Source of the DNA: WTGU01 sp965242855
Lineage (GTDB): Bacteria > Pseudomonadota > Alphaproteobacteria > UBA828
Direction: 5' to 3'
Length of the DNA: 64,000 nucleotides
Assembly (NCBI GenBank): GCA_965242855.1
Contig: OZ251509.1
Location: 2,294,001-2,358,000, forward strand
The notes under the pieces are model-generated. The model was not told the DNA's origin. It did no database searches and was given only the letters and a program-made list of their open reading frames with translations. This document shows, in pieces, positions 29,935 through 38,652 of this stretch (positions are counted from its first letter, which is position 1; each line of letters starts with the position of its first letter). Both the position numbers and the translations under genes were made by a program.

Positions 29935-31398
29935 TCAATGGGGCTGCTGGTAGTTGGGCGGCTCGCGCAGGATCGCCACGTCGTGGACGTGGCTTTCCCT
30001 GAGCCCCGCCGCGGAGACGCGCACGAAGCGGCAGTTGCGCTGCATCTCGCCGATGGTCGCGCACCCCGTATAGCCCATCGCCGCGCGCAGGCCGCCGGTG
30101 AGCTGGTGGATCACCTGGCGCAGGGGGCCCTTGAAGGGCACCCGCCCCTCGATCCCCTCCGGGACCAGCTTCAGCCGGTCGGCGATCTCCTCCTGGAAGT
30201 AGCGATCCGCCGAGCCGCGCGCCATGGCGCCGAGCGAGCCCATGCCGCGGTAGGATTTGTAGGAGCGCCCCTGGTAGAGGAAGACGTCGCCGGGGCTCTC
30301 CTCGGTGCCGGCGAAAAGCGAGCCGATCATCGCGCAATCGGCGCCTGCGGCGATCGCCTTGGCGAGATCGCCGGAGAACTTGACGCCGCCGTCGGCGATC
30401 ACCGGGATTCCGGGACCGTGCGCCTCCCGCACCGTATCCAGGATCGCCGTGAGTTGGGGCACGCCGACGCCGGCGACCACGCGGGTGGTGCAGATCGAGC
30501 CGGGGCCGATGCCGACCTTGATCGCGTCGGCGCCGGCGTCGATCAGGGCGCGCGCGCCGGCGCCGGTCGCGACGTTGCCGGCCGCCACCTGGACGCCGCC
30601 GCCCAACGCCTTGATCGCGGAGACCGCGCGGGCGACCGCCTCGCCGTGGCCGTGCGCCGTGTCGACCACCACGAGGTCGCAGCCGGCCTCGAGCAGCGCC
30701 TCGGCCCGCCGCAGCCCGTCGGCGCCGACGCCGGTCGCCGCGCCGACCCGCAGCCGGCCCTGATCGTCCTTGCAGGCGAGGGGATGGGCCTGGGCGCGTT
30801 CGATGTCCTTGACCGTGATCAGCCCGACGCAGCGATAGGCGTCGTCCACCACCAGAAGCTTCTCGATCCGATGCCGGTGGAGAAGCCGCCTGGCCGTGGC
30901 GCGGTCCACGTTCTCGCGGACGGTGATCAGGTCGTCGGCGGTCATGACCTCGCGGATCGGCCGGTCGGGATCGGTCTCGAAACGGACGTCGCGGTTGGTC
31001 AGGATGCCGACCAGCCGCCCGCTGTCGGCCTCGACCACCGGAATCCCGGAGATGCCGTGCTCCTCCTTGAGCCGCAGCGCCTCGCGCACCGGGCGGTCGG
31101 GCGCGATGGTGAGCGGGTTGACGACCATGCCGGCCTCGAACTTCTTGACCCGGCTCACCTCCTGCGCCTGCGCCGCCGGCTCCATGTTCTTGTGGATGAC
31201 GCCGAGGCCGCCGGCCTGGGCCATGGCGATGGCCAGTCCGCTCTCGGTGACGGTATCCATCGCCGCGGAGAGCAGTGGAATGCCGAGAGGGATTTGCCCG
31301 GTCACCCGGGTTTCGAGCGCGGTCCCGGTCGGCAGGACCGAGGACTCGGCGGGTTCCAGCGATACGTCGTCGAAGGTCAGGGCTTCTCGAACCTGCAT
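29935..31398 (-). CDS. guaB: inosine-5'-monophosphate dehydrogenase
   Basis: A 487-residue enzyme that oxidises IMP to XMP, the step before GuaA. The N-terminal FDDVSLEP is conserved. Two CBS domains are inserted at about 95-210. The catalytic loop is visible as GIGPGSICTTRVVAGVGVPQ, with the Cys that attacks IMP, and the flap as YRGMGSLGAM. The length matches the E. coli enzyme (488). The start is placed at MQVREALTF; a longer upstream frame overlaps its promoter. A clear promoter lies just upstream at 31426-31453. Confidence 0.96.
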   Translation of the reverse strand: MQVREALTFDDVSLEPAESSVLPTGTALETRVTGQIPLGIPLLSAAMDTVTESGLAIAMAQAGGLGVIHKNMEPAAQAQEVSRVKKFEAGMVVNPLTIAPDRPVREALRLKEEHGISGIPVVEADSGRLVGILTNRDVRFETDPDRPIREVMTADDLITVRENVDRATARRLLHRHRIEKLLVVDDAYRCVGLITVKDIERAQAHPLACKDDQGRLRVGAATGVGADGLRRAEALLEAGCDLVVVDTAHGHGEAVARAVSAIKALGGGVQVAAGNVATGAGARALIDAGADAIKVGIGPGSICTTRVVAGVGVPQLTAILDTVREAHGPGIPVIADGGVKFSGDLAKAIAAGADCAMIGSLFAGTEESPGDVFLYQGRSYKSYRGMGSLGAMARGSADRYFQEEIADRLKLVPEGIEGRVPFKGPLRQVIHQLTGGLRAAMGYTGCATIGEMQRNCRFVRVSAAGLRESHVHDVAILREPPNYQQPH

Positions 31399-31425
31399 CG
31401 CGGCCCCGGATCGGAATCGGCCCGC

Positions 31426-31453
31426 ACTATACAGCAACCGCGGGGCCGTCCAA
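31426..31453 (-). promoter_or_regulatory. guaB promoter
   Basis: TTGGAC (-35) and TATAGT (-10) separated by 16 bases. The predicted transcript start is about 20 bases before the guaB ATG. It is one of the clearest promoters in the window. Confidence 0.7.
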
Positions 31454-31473
31454 GCGCCCCGGGAGCGAGGCGG

Positions 31474-32217
31474 TCAGGATGCGCCTTCGGGAGCGCCCCG
31501 GTAGCCGGTGGCGACCACGTAGCGCTCGGATGAATCCTTGCGGCTGGCGGCGGGCTTGAGGTGGCGCACGCGGGCGAAGGCCCGGCGCAAACGCTCCCGC
31601 AGCGCCGGGTCGCCGCCGCCCTCGCGGAGCTTCGCGAGGAAGCATCCGCCGGGCGCGAGCAAGGGTTCGGCCAGGTCGAGCGCCGCCTCGCACAACGCCG
31701 CCACCCGCAGGCGATCGGTCGCCCCGTGCCCGGTGGTCGGCGCCGCCATGTCGCTCATCACGAGGTCCGCCGGCCCGCTCAGCGCCTCCCGGATCGCCGA
31801 CGCCGCCCCGGCCGCGCGGGCGTCGAGAACCAGGGCGACGACGCCGTCGATGGGCGCGAGCGCGGCGGTGTCCACGGCGACCACCCGACCTGCCGGCCCC
31901 ACCCGCGCCGCCGCGACCTGGCTCCAGCCGCCCGGCGCCGCGCCGAGATCGACCACGCGATGCCCCGGCCGCAGGAGGCCGGCCGCGCCGGCGAGGTCGA
32001 TCAGCTTGAAGGCCGCACGCGAGCGGTAGCCGGCCTCCTGCGCCGCGCGCACGTAGGGGTCGTTGAGCTGGCGCCGCAGCCATCGGGCCGACGACGCCTT
32101 GCGGCGGCGCGCGCGCGCGAGCCGCATGGCCGCGCGGCGCTTCCGCGGCGCGCCTCCACCGCCGGCGGTCACCGGCGCACGCCTCGCGCGGCGGGGGCGG
32201 CCGGGCGGCCTTGACAC
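31474..32217 (-). CDS. rlmE: 23S rRNA (uridine-2'-O-)-methyltransferase
   Basis: A 247-residue RlmE/FtsJ protein that methylates U2552 (E. coli numbering) in the ribosomal A loop. The AdoMet site is VVDLGAAPGGWSQVA. The KDKE tetrad is represented by the Lys in RSRAAFKLIDL, the Asp in DLVMSDMAAP, the Lys in CFLAKLREGG and the Glu in SSERYVVATG. The N-terminal 35 residues are an Arg-rich tail that may bind rRNA. The start codon abuts the promoter of the divergent tRNA-Gln gene. Confidence 0.93.
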   Translation of the reverse strand: MSRPPGRPRRARRAPVTAGGGGAPRKRRAAMRLARARRRKASSARWLRRQLNDPYVRAAQEAGYRSRAAFKLIDLAGAAGLLRPGHRVVDLGAAPGGWSQVAAARVGPAGRVVAVDTAALAPIDGVVALVLDARAAGAASAIREALSGPADLVMSDMAAPTTGHGATDRLRVAALCEAALDLAEPLLAPGGCFLAKLREGGGDPALRERLRRAFARVRHLKPAASRKDSSERYVVATGYRGAPEGAS

Positions 32218-32238
32218 GCTCCGGCCATGTCTTTAGGG
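32211..32238 (+). promoter_or_regulatory. candidate promoter of tRNA-Gln
   Basis: A perfect TTGACA -35 box at 32211-32216 is followed after 16 bases by a weak TTAGGG -10. The predicted start is about ten bases before the tRNA. It overlaps the rlmE start codon on the other strand. Confidence 0.45.
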
Positions 32239-32254
32239 GCTCGCATCGGCGCCT

Positions 32255-32328
32255 TGGGGGATCGTCTAACGGTAGGACAGCGGACTCTGACTCCGTAGGT
32301 CCAGGTTCGAATCCTGGTCCCCCAGCCA
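32255..32328 (+). tRNA. tRNA-Gln (CTG)
   Basis: A 74-base cloverleaf with encoded CCA. The acceptor stem pairs TGGGGGA with TCCCCCA, the anticodon loop reads CTCTGAC (anticodon CTG), and the T arm is GGTTCGAATCC. It stands alone between rlmE and the C1-metabolism genes. Confidence 0.95.
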
Positions 32329-32350
32329 ACGCCCCGCACGGCGCGCCCTT

Positions 32351-33448
32351 TCAGGCGTGGGTGCGGGTCTTCTCGGGATCGTAGAACGGGATGCGCGCGA
32401 CGGTCGCCGCGCAGCGCGCCGCCTCGCCCGCGAGTTCGAGCCGCGTGCCTTCGCGCGCCGCCTCGGGCGCCACGTGGCAGAGCGCCAGCGACTTCCCCAT
32501 CCGGTGCGACCAGACGGGGCTGTTGACGACGCCGACATCGCGCCCGTCCAGGCTGAGCCGGGCCCCCGCCTCCACGGCGTCGTCGTGGTCGGCGACGATG
32601 CCCACCATCAGCACCGCCTCCCTGCCCTCGCGCGCGAACACCGCCTCCTTGCCGCGGAAATCGCCCTTCTTCCGGGAGACGGCCCAACCCATCGTGACTT
32701 CCCACGGCGTGTTCGCCTCGGTCATGTCGTAGGGATAGAAGAGGAGCGCCGCCTCGACCCGTATCTTGTCGAGGCAGGTGAAGGAGCACGGAACGATGCC
32801 GGCGCTCCGACCGCGCTCGAGGATCGCCTCCCAGAGCGGCACGATGTCGGCCGCGGACGCGAAGATCTCGTAGCCGCGCTCGCCTGAATAGCCGGTCCGC
32901 GAGAGCAGCACGGGGCGGCCGAAGAGCGTCGTCCGGGCATGGTGGAAGTAGCCGAGCGCGGGCAGGTCGATCGGGGTGTGCGCATCGAGGAAGGCGACCG
33001 CCGCCGGCCCCTGCAACGAGATGTCGTGCAGGTCGTCGTCGAAGACGACGCTCGCCGCGCGGCCCGCGGCGCTTTCCCGCAGGCGCTCCATGCAGGCGCC
33101 CGCGCCATGGACGACGAGGAAATCCTCTTCGGCCAGGTGGAAGACGATCGCGTCGTCGCAGATGCCGCCGTCGTCCAGCAGCACGGGGCCGTAGGCCGAG
33201 CGCCCGACCGGGATGCGGGTCATGTCGCGGGTGATGACGTGGTCGGCGACGGCGAGCGCGTCGCGCCCACGCAGGCGGACCTTCTTGAGCCCCGAGACGT
33301 CGAAGAGGCCGGCCCTTTCGCGCACCGCGTCGTGCTCGTCGCAAGGGTCGCTCCGGTAAGTCCAGGGCGCGCCCATGCCGTTCCAGTCCTCGAGGCTGGA
33401 GCCAAGCGCCCGGTGGTGCGCGGCCAGCGCCGATTCGCGTTCGCTCAT
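32351..33448 (-). CDS. GcvT-family aminomethyltransferase-like protein
   Basis: A 365-residue GcvT-fold protein of the group that binds tetrahydrofolate and moves one-carbon units from N- or S-methyl compounds. Visible elements are GLFDVSGLKKVRLRG (about 48-62), DDGGICDDAIVFHL (about 91-104) with the catalytic-type Asp, and SRTGYSGERGYEIF (about 180-193). It is not the glycine-cleavage T protein by context: gcvH and gcvP are absent. It lies 32 bases downstream of trimethylamine dehydrogenase, so it probably captures the one-carbon unit released there or demethylates the next amine. Related families include DmdA and dimethylglycine-processing proteins, so substrate assignment stays open. Confidence 0.82.
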   Translation of the reverse strand: MSERESALAAHHRALGSSLEDWNGMGAPWTYRSDPCDEHDAVRERAGLFDVSGLKKVRLRGRDALAVADHVITRDMTRIPVGRSAYGPVLLDDGGICDDAIVFHLAEEDFLVVHGAGACMERLRESAAGRAASVVFDDDLHDISLQGPAAVAFLDAHTPIDLPALGYFHHARTTLFGRPVLLSRTGYSGERGYEIFASAADIVPLWEAILERGRSAGIVPCSFTCLDKIRVEAALLFYPYDMTEANTPWEVTMGWAVSRKKGDFRGKEAVFAREGREAVLMVGIVADHDDAVEAGARLSLDGRDVGVVNSPVWSHRMGKSLALCHVAPEAAREGTRLELAGEAARCAATVARIPFYDPEKTRTHA

Positions 33449-33480
33449 GGCGGCCTCCCGTTCGCGCCCCGCTTGCCGGG

Positions 33481-35673
33481 TCAGGCGCCACCCGCCGCGG
33501 ACAGGGCGGGGTAGGTCGCGTTGCCCCAGACCTGGCGCTCACGGATCCACGGCAGCGGGAACTGCGGGTTGTCGGACTCGAACTCGCGGGCGAGCCGGTG
33601 CCCGTCGAAGACCGCGTCGGCGATCATGCGCGGCGCGTAGCAATCGCCGATGTGGAAGACGGCGTCGATCTCCTCTCCGGCCCATTCGTCCCTGCGCGCC
33701 TTCAATTCGCGGAAGAGCGCGCCGTTGGAGACCCGGCCGGTGGCGACGACCAGGGTGTCGCAGGTGAGTTCGTCGATATGGGTGTTGGCCTCGCGCGGCA
33801 GGCTGCCGGTGCGCGGGTCGGCGCTGCGGCGGTAGCCGTCACCGAAGATCGGATAGGCGCGGACCGTGACCTCGTTGCCGGCCTCGACCGACTGGACCCA
33901 GGTGGCGCTCATCTCCCGGATCCCCTTCTCGTGCATCATCCGGTGCAGGTTGGGCGCCTCCAGGGTGAAGTGGGTGTAGTGCACCGAGGAGCCGAGCTGG
34001 GTGATGATCGTCACCCGCTTGCCCTGGTCGGCGAGATATTCGGCGACGCTGGCGCCGGTGTAGTAGCCCTCGGCCTCGAGCACGACCACGCGGTCGCCCA
34101 CGTCCTTCCCGGCCATCACCTGCTCGGGCGTGCACACCTGCGGCAGCGCGGCGTCGACGCCGGGGATGGGCGCATGGGTGACGCTGCTCAACCCGTCGGG
34201 CGCCCAGTGGGAGCCCACCGCCACCACGACCCGGTCGGCACCGTAGGAGAGCACGTCGTCGGCGCTCATGGGGCCCACGCCGGTATGCACCTCGACGGTC
34301 TTGAGCTTGTCCAGCTGGATCTGCCTGTAGCTGGTCACGCGGCCCCATTCGGCGAGGCCGGGAAAACGCTGGATGTAGCGCACGCAGCCGCCGATCTCGC
34401 CATCGGCCTCGCGCAGATGGACGTCGTAGCCGCGCTCGCCCAGCACCCGCGCGCACTCCATCCCGGCGGGGCCGGCGCCGACCACGAGCACCGAGCAGGG
34501 ATCGGCCGCCTTCTCGAACTTCTCCGGGTGCCAGCCGCGCCGGTACTCCTCCATCGAGGTGGCGTTCTGGGTGCAGATCAGCGGCGGCCCGCCGATCTCC
34601 CAGCGCGAGATGCACATGTTGCAGCCGATGCATTCCCGAATGTCGTCGAGGCGGCCCTCGTCGATCTTGTTGGGCAGGAAAGGATCGGCGATCGAGGGCC
34701 GGGCGGCGCCGATGATGTCGGCCTGGCCCGAGGTGACGATCTGCGCCATGTCGTCGGGGCTGGTCACCCGCCCGACGCCGAGCACCGGCGCCTTGGCGAC
34801 GCTCTTCACGTCCTTGACCCAGGGCCGCTGGTGGTTCGCCTTGTAGAACCGCGAGGGGCCGGCGTCCTCGCCCCATTCGGCGATGTCGCCGATGTTCACG
34901 TCCCAGAGATCGACCAGGCCCTCAGCGGTCGCCAGCTCCACGAACTGGAGCCCGTCTTCGCCGACCTCGACCCCTTCCGCGCCGTAGAGGGTGTCGATGG
35001 CGAAGCGCGTCGCGATCGCGCAATTGTCGCCCACCGCCTCCTTCACGGCGGCAAGCGATTCGATCCAGAAGCGCGCACGGTTCGCGAAGCTGCCGCCGTA
35101 TTTGTCGGTGCGCTTGTTGTAGAACTTCGAGAGGAACTGGAGCGGCAGGTAGCTGTGCGCGCCATAGACGTAGATGATGTCGAAGCCCGCGCGCTCCGCC
35201 CGCTTCGCGGCTTCCACATACATCGCGATCAGGTCGCGGATGTCGTCGTCGTCGGCCTCGCGCGGATAGGTGCGGGATTCGAACTCGGAGGCGATCTGAC
35301 TCGGCCCGCGCGGCACGGCGCGGCTTTCCATGCAGGGCGCGTGCGCGCCGCCGTACCACATCTCGATCCCGGCCAGCGCGCCCCATTTGTGGATTTCGTC
35401 GCACATGTGGCCGAGATTGATGACGTCGCCCTCGTCCCAGATGCGCGCCGAGACCCGATGCACGTCGTCGGATTCCGGATGGATCGAGCAGTACTCGGTG
35501 CAGATGCCGCCCCAGCCGCCCTCCGCCTTCATGCCGCGGAAGGCCGCCTGGGCACCCGGGCGCTCCGAACCCGCGCCGTTGCAATGGGGCACCTGGTAGA
35601 AGCGGTTCTTCATGGTCTTCGGGCCGATCCGGATCGGCTCGAACAGGCAGTCGTATTTGGGATCGCGTGGCAT
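33481..35673 (-). CDS. tmd: trimethylamine dehydrogenase
   Basis: A 730-residue flavoprotein that oxidises trimethylamine to dimethylamine and formaldehyde. It aligns along its full length, from memory, with the Methylophilus enzyme. The cysteine that carries 6-S-cysteinyl-FMN is in VPHCNGAG (residue 31). The 4Fe-4S cysteines are in CIGCNMC...ICTQN (about 346-365), followed by an ADP-binding Rossmann domain (LVVGAGPAGMEC). The substrate-pocket residues are those of trimethylamine rather than dimethylamine dehydrogenase: Tyr in TEYCS, Ser in HRVSAR and Trp in EMWYGG, where the dimethylamine enzyme has Gln, Thr and Phe. The electron-transfer flavoprotein that usually accepts its electrons is not in the window. 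Confidence 0.92.
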   Translation of the reverse strand: MPRDPKYDCLFEPIRIGPKTMKNRFYQVPHCNGAGSERPGAQAAFRGMKAEGGWGGICTEYCSIHPESDDVHRVSARIWDEGDVINLGHMCDEIHKWGALAGIEMWYGGAHAPCMESRAVPRGPSQIASEFESRTYPREADDDDIRDLIAMYVEAAKRAERAGFDIIYVYGAHSYLPLQFLSKFYNKRTDKYGGSFANRARFWIESLAAVKEAVGDNCAIATRFAIDTLYGAEGVEVGEDGLQFVELATAEGLVDLWDVNIGDIAEWGEDAGPSRFYKANHQRPWVKDVKSVAKAPVLGVGRVTSPDDMAQIVTSGQADIIGAARPSIADPFLPNKIDEGRLDDIRECIGCNMCISRWEIGGPPLICTQNATSMEEYRRGWHPEKFEKAADPCSVLVVGAGPAGMECARVLGERGYDVHLREADGEIGGCVRYIQRFPGLAEWGRVTSYRQIQLDKLKTVEVHTGVGPMSADDVLSYGADRVVVAVGSHWAPDGLSSVTHAPIPGVDAALPQVCTPEQVMAGKDVGDRVVVLEAEGYYTGASVAEYLADQGKRVTIITQLGSSVHYTHFTLEAPNLHRMMHEKGIREMSATWVQSVEAGNEVTVRAYPIFGDGYRRSADPRTGSLPREANTHIDELTCDTLVVATGRVSNGALFRELKARRDEWAGEEIDAVFHIGDCYAPRMIADAVFDGHRLAREFESDNPQFPLPWIRERQVWGNATYPALSAAGGA

Positions 35674-35771
35674 CGGTTCTGCCTCCTCTCCACCGCGGCG
35701 GGGCACGGGCGGAAGAGTAGCCGCCCGTGGCCGATTGGCAAAGGACGGACTCCGCACTCCGCTGCGCGGGG

Positions 35772-36569
35772 CTACCGGCTCTCCACGCGCTCCAGCAGGC
35801 GCTGGGTGAGGGGCGCGGCCGGCGGCCATGCGCGCCCGCGGTCCGTGAAATAGCGGCGCACGGCGCGGCGCGTCCGCTCTCCGGCAACTCCGTCCGCCGG
35901 GCCAGGATCGTAACCCAGGGCCGCCAGGCGGCGCTGAAGCTCGGCGATCTGCGCGGCGGAAAGGGCCAGGGCGGGAGTGGGGGCAAGGTCCGGGGGCGCG
36001 GCACGCGGTTCCGCGCGCGGGGAGAACACGCGGGCCGCTTCGCGCATGGCGGCGGCCGATTCCGCCGGAAGCAGCGGGGCCAGCCGCCCGGCGGCCGCGA
36101 CCGCGCGGGCGCGCACCGGGCCTTCGCCGTGAAGCGCCGCCACTTCGAGCCAGTAGAGCGCCCGCCCGTCGTCCTTCGCCACTCCGCGGCCGGAAAGGGT
36201 GAGCACCGCCAGATTGTATTGCGCGGCCGCCAGGCCCTGCCGGGCCGCGCGTTCGTACCAAGCCGCGGCGGCACGCGGGTCGGGAGCCGCGCCCCGGCCC
36301 GCTTCGAGCAGGAGCCCCATGTTGAACTGCGCCGTAGGATCGCCGCCCTCGGCGAGAAGGCGCCAGGCGCGTGCCGCCTCGCCATGATCGTCGGCGGCAT
36401 GGGAGGCCGCGCCGTCCGCCGGCGGATCGGCGGCGGACGCGAGGTCGGCGGAGAGCGCGGCGGCGAAGGCCGCCGCGGCCCAAAGCACCGCGGCCCAAAG
36501 CGCCGCGGCGCTTAGCGCAACGGCGCGGCGCGGCCCAAGGCGCAGCCGCGAAGCCGGGCGAATCGCCAT
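35772..36569 (-). CDS. Sel1-repeat protein with C-terminal peptidoglycan-binding domain
   Basis: A 265-residue exported protein. The order is signal peptide (about 1-45, with Trp/Ala repeats), three Sel1 repeats (for example AQFNMGLLLEAGRGAAPD and AQYNLAVLTLSGRGVAKDD, about 75-150), and a C-terminal peptidoglycan-binding-1 domain (ELQRRLAALGYDPGPADG). The last is the usual 'LQ--L---GY-PGP-DG--G--T--A' motif. It probably anchors a protein scaffold to the cell wall. I prefer the ATG at 36569; another ATG ten codons upstream overlaps gpmI. The signal-peptide DNA contains repeats of GCGGCCCAAAGC. Confidence 0.8.
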   Translation of the reverse strand: MAIRPASRLRLGPRRAVALSAAALWAAVLWAAAAFAAALSADLASAADPPADGAASHAADDHGEAARAWRLLAEGGDPTAQFNMGLLLEAGRGAAPDPRAAAAWYERAARQGLAAAQYNLAVLTLSGRGVAKDDGRALYWLEVAALHGEGPVRARAVAAAGRLAPLLPAESAAAMREAARVFSPRAEPRAAPPDLAPTPALALSAAQIAELQRRLAALGYDPGPADGVAGERTRRAVRRYFTDRGRAWPPAAPLTQRLLERVESR

Positions 36570-36585
36570 CGTCACGGCGCCACGC

Positions 36586-38157
36586 TCAACCGAACGCACG
36601 GGCCGGCATGCGGGCCGGGGCGCGGGGGACGACCAGCGAGCGCCCGGTCATCGCCGCCGGGATCGCGAGGCCCATCAGGTCCAGCACGGTCGGCGCGACG
36701 TCGCGAAGACCGCCGTCGCGCAAGCCTGCGGCGGGCCCGCCGACCAGCACCGCGGGAACGGGATTGTGCGTGTGCGCGGTGTGGGGCGTCGCGCCGTCCG
36801 GCCCGCGCATGGTTTCGGCGTTTCCGTGATCGGCGGTGACGAGCAGCGCGCCGCCCGCCGCCTCCACCGCCTCGACGAGCCGGCCCAGGCAGCGATCCAC
36901 CGCGGCCACGGCGGCGATGGTCGCGTCGAGGGCGCCGCTATGGCCCACCATGTCCGGGTTGGCGTAGTTCACGACGATCAGGTGGAAGCGCCCGCCCGCG
37001 ACCGCTTCCACCGCGCCGCGGGTGACGGCCGCCGCCGACATTTCCGGCGCGCGGTCGTAGGTCGCCACCCTGGGCGAAGGCACGAGCGTCCGCTCCTCGC
37101 CCGACATCGCCCGTTCCTCGCCGCCGTTGAGGAAATACGTCACATGGGCGTATTTCTCGGTTTCGGCGATTCGCAGCTGGCGCAGCCCGGCCCCGGAGAC
37201 GACCGCGCCGAGGCCGTCCGCGACGGGCGCCGTCGGCAGCATGGTATCGAGCAACCCGTCCAACCTGTCGGAATAGCCGCACATGCCCGCCGCCGCCGCG
37301 AAGCGCACGCGCTTGTCCCGCGCGAAACCGTCGAATTCGGGATCGAGCAGCGCGGAGAGGATCGCGCGCGCGCGGTCGGCGCGGAAATTCGCCATGATCA
37401 GCCCGTCGCCGTCCGCCGCGCCCGCGTAACCGCCGATGGCGGCGGGCGCGATGAACTCGTCGCCGATCCCGCGCCCGTAGCTCGCGAGCACCGCCTCGGT
37501 CGCCGTCGCCGCCGCCGCGCCGCGCCCGGAAACCACCGCATCGCAAGCGCGCGCCGTGCGCTCCCAGCGTCCGTCCCGATCCATGGCGTAATAGCGGCCC
37601 GCGACGGTGGCGATCCGGGCGCCCGGCGCCTCCCGGAGGGAGTCCTCGAAGCGCGGCAGGTCGTCCAGCGCCGAGCGCGGTGGCACGTCGCGGCCGTCGA
37701 GGAAGGCATGCACCGCCACCGGAACGCCGTGGCCGGCGACGATGCGGGCGAGCGCCGCCATGTGGTCCCTGTGCGCATGCACGCCGCCCGGCGAGGCGAG
37801 GCCCATCAGATGGCACCGGCCGCCGCTCCGCCGCAGCCGTTCGATCAGGGAGAGGAACGCCGGGTTCCGCGCGAGGGAGCCGTCGGCCACCGCCGCGTCG
37901 ATACGGGCCAGATCCTGGAGGATCGTCCGCCCCGCGCCGATGGTCATGTGCCCCACTTCCGAGTTCCCCATCTGCCCGTCGGGCAGGCCGACGGCGCGGC
38001 CCGAAGTCGCCAGCAGGCCGTAGCCGCGTTCCGCGATCAGCCGATCCCAGACCGGCGTATCGGCCAGCGCGACGGCGTTGTCCGCCGTCTCGACGCGATG
38101 CCCCCAGCCGTCCAGCACGCAGAGGACGACCGGGCGCGGTACGCTCTTCCCGCTCAT
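36586..38157 (-). CDS. gpmI: 2,3-bisphosphoglycerate-independent phosphoglycerate mutase
   Basis: A 523-residue manganese enzyme interconverting 3- and 2-phosphoglycerate. The metal and phosphate site motifs are present: VVLCVLDGWG at the start, the serine nucleophile in GNSEVGHM (about 65-72), HAFLDGRDVPP, NFRADRAR, MVGHSG and TADHGNAE. The length is normal (about 510-520). It follows rlmH by 45 bases in the conserved alphaproteobacterial order nadD-rsfS-rlmH-gpmI. Confidence 0.95.
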   Translation of the reverse strand: MSGKSVPRPVVLCVLDGWGHRVETADNAVALADTPVWDRLIAERGYGLLATSGRAVGLPDGQMGNSEVGHMTIGAGRTILQDLARIDAAVADGSLARNPAFLSLIERLRRSGGRCHLMGLASPGGVHAHRDHMAALARIVAGHGVPVAVHAFLDGRDVPPRSALDDLPRFEDSLREAPGARIATVAGRYYAMDRDGRWERTARACDAVVSGRGAAAATATEAVLASYGRGIGDEFIAPAAIGGYAGAADGDGLIMANFRADRARAILSALLDPEFDGFARDKRVRFAAAAGMCGYSDRLDGLLDTMLPTAPVADGLGAVVSGAGLRQLRIAETEKYAHVTYFLNGGEERAMSGEERTLVPSPRVATYDRAPEMSAAAVTRGAVEAVAGGRFHLIVVNYANPDMVGHSGALDATIAAVAAVDRCLGRLVEAVEAAGGALLVTADHGNAETMRGPDGATPHTAHTHNPVPAVLVGGPAAGLRDGGLRDVAPTVLDLMGLAIPAAMTGRSLVVPRAPARMPARAFG

Positions 38158-38202
38158 GGTCCGCTTTCTAAGCCGGGACGCCCGCCGAATCCAGTGCCGC
38201 CG

Positions 38203-38652
38203 TCAGGCGCGGTGGTAGGGATGGCCGGAGAGGATGGCGGCGGCGCGCCAGAGCTGTTCGGCGAGCATGGCGCGGACCAGCAGATGCGGCCACGTCATCG
38301 GCCCGAGGGAAAGGATCAGGTCCGCGCGCTCCAGGGCGGCGGCGCCGTGGCCGTCGGGGCCGCCGATCAGGAACGCCACGACGCCGGCACCGCCCTCGCG
38401 CACGGCCGCGAGCCGGGCCGCGAACGCTTCGCTCGTCAAGGCCGTGCCGCCGCCGTCGAGGGCGACGACGAAGGCGCCCGCCGGTACGGCCTTCAGCAGC
38501 AGCATCGCCTCTTCGGCGCGCCCCCGCCCGCCGCCGCCCACGCGGACCTCACGCAGGTCGAGCGGCCACGGCAGGCGCCGGCGATAGCTCTCGAAAATCC
38601 GCTGCGCCGGCTCCCCGCGCCCCCGCCCCACCGCCGCGACGATCACGCGCAT
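38203..38652 (-). CDS. rlmH: 23S rRNA pseudouridine1915 N3-methyltransferase
   Basis: A 149-residue SPOUT methyltransferase. The deep-knot elements are FVVALDGGGTALTSEAFA, FLIGGPDGHG (AdoMet loop) and LSLGPMTWPHLLVRAMLAEQLWRA, ending in HPYHRA, the conserved C-terminal tail whose His and Tyr contact the ribosome. It modifies the 70S ribosome at position 1915. The gene order with rsfS and gpmI is conserved, but here about 490 bases separate it from rsfS. Confidence 0.94.
   Translation of the reverse strand: MRVIVAAVGRGRGEPAQRIFESYRRRLPWPLDLREVRVGGGGRGRAEEAMLLLKAVPAGAFVVALDGGGTALTSEAFAARLAAVREGGAGVVAFLIGGPDGHGAAALERADLILSLGPMTWPHLLVRAMLAEQLWRAAAILSGHPYHRA

Noticed and set aside
32329..32350. 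Riboswitch ahead of the GcvT-like gene
   Set aside because: This gap is downstream of the minus-strand gene; the true upstream gap (33449-33480) is too short for a glycine riboswitch.
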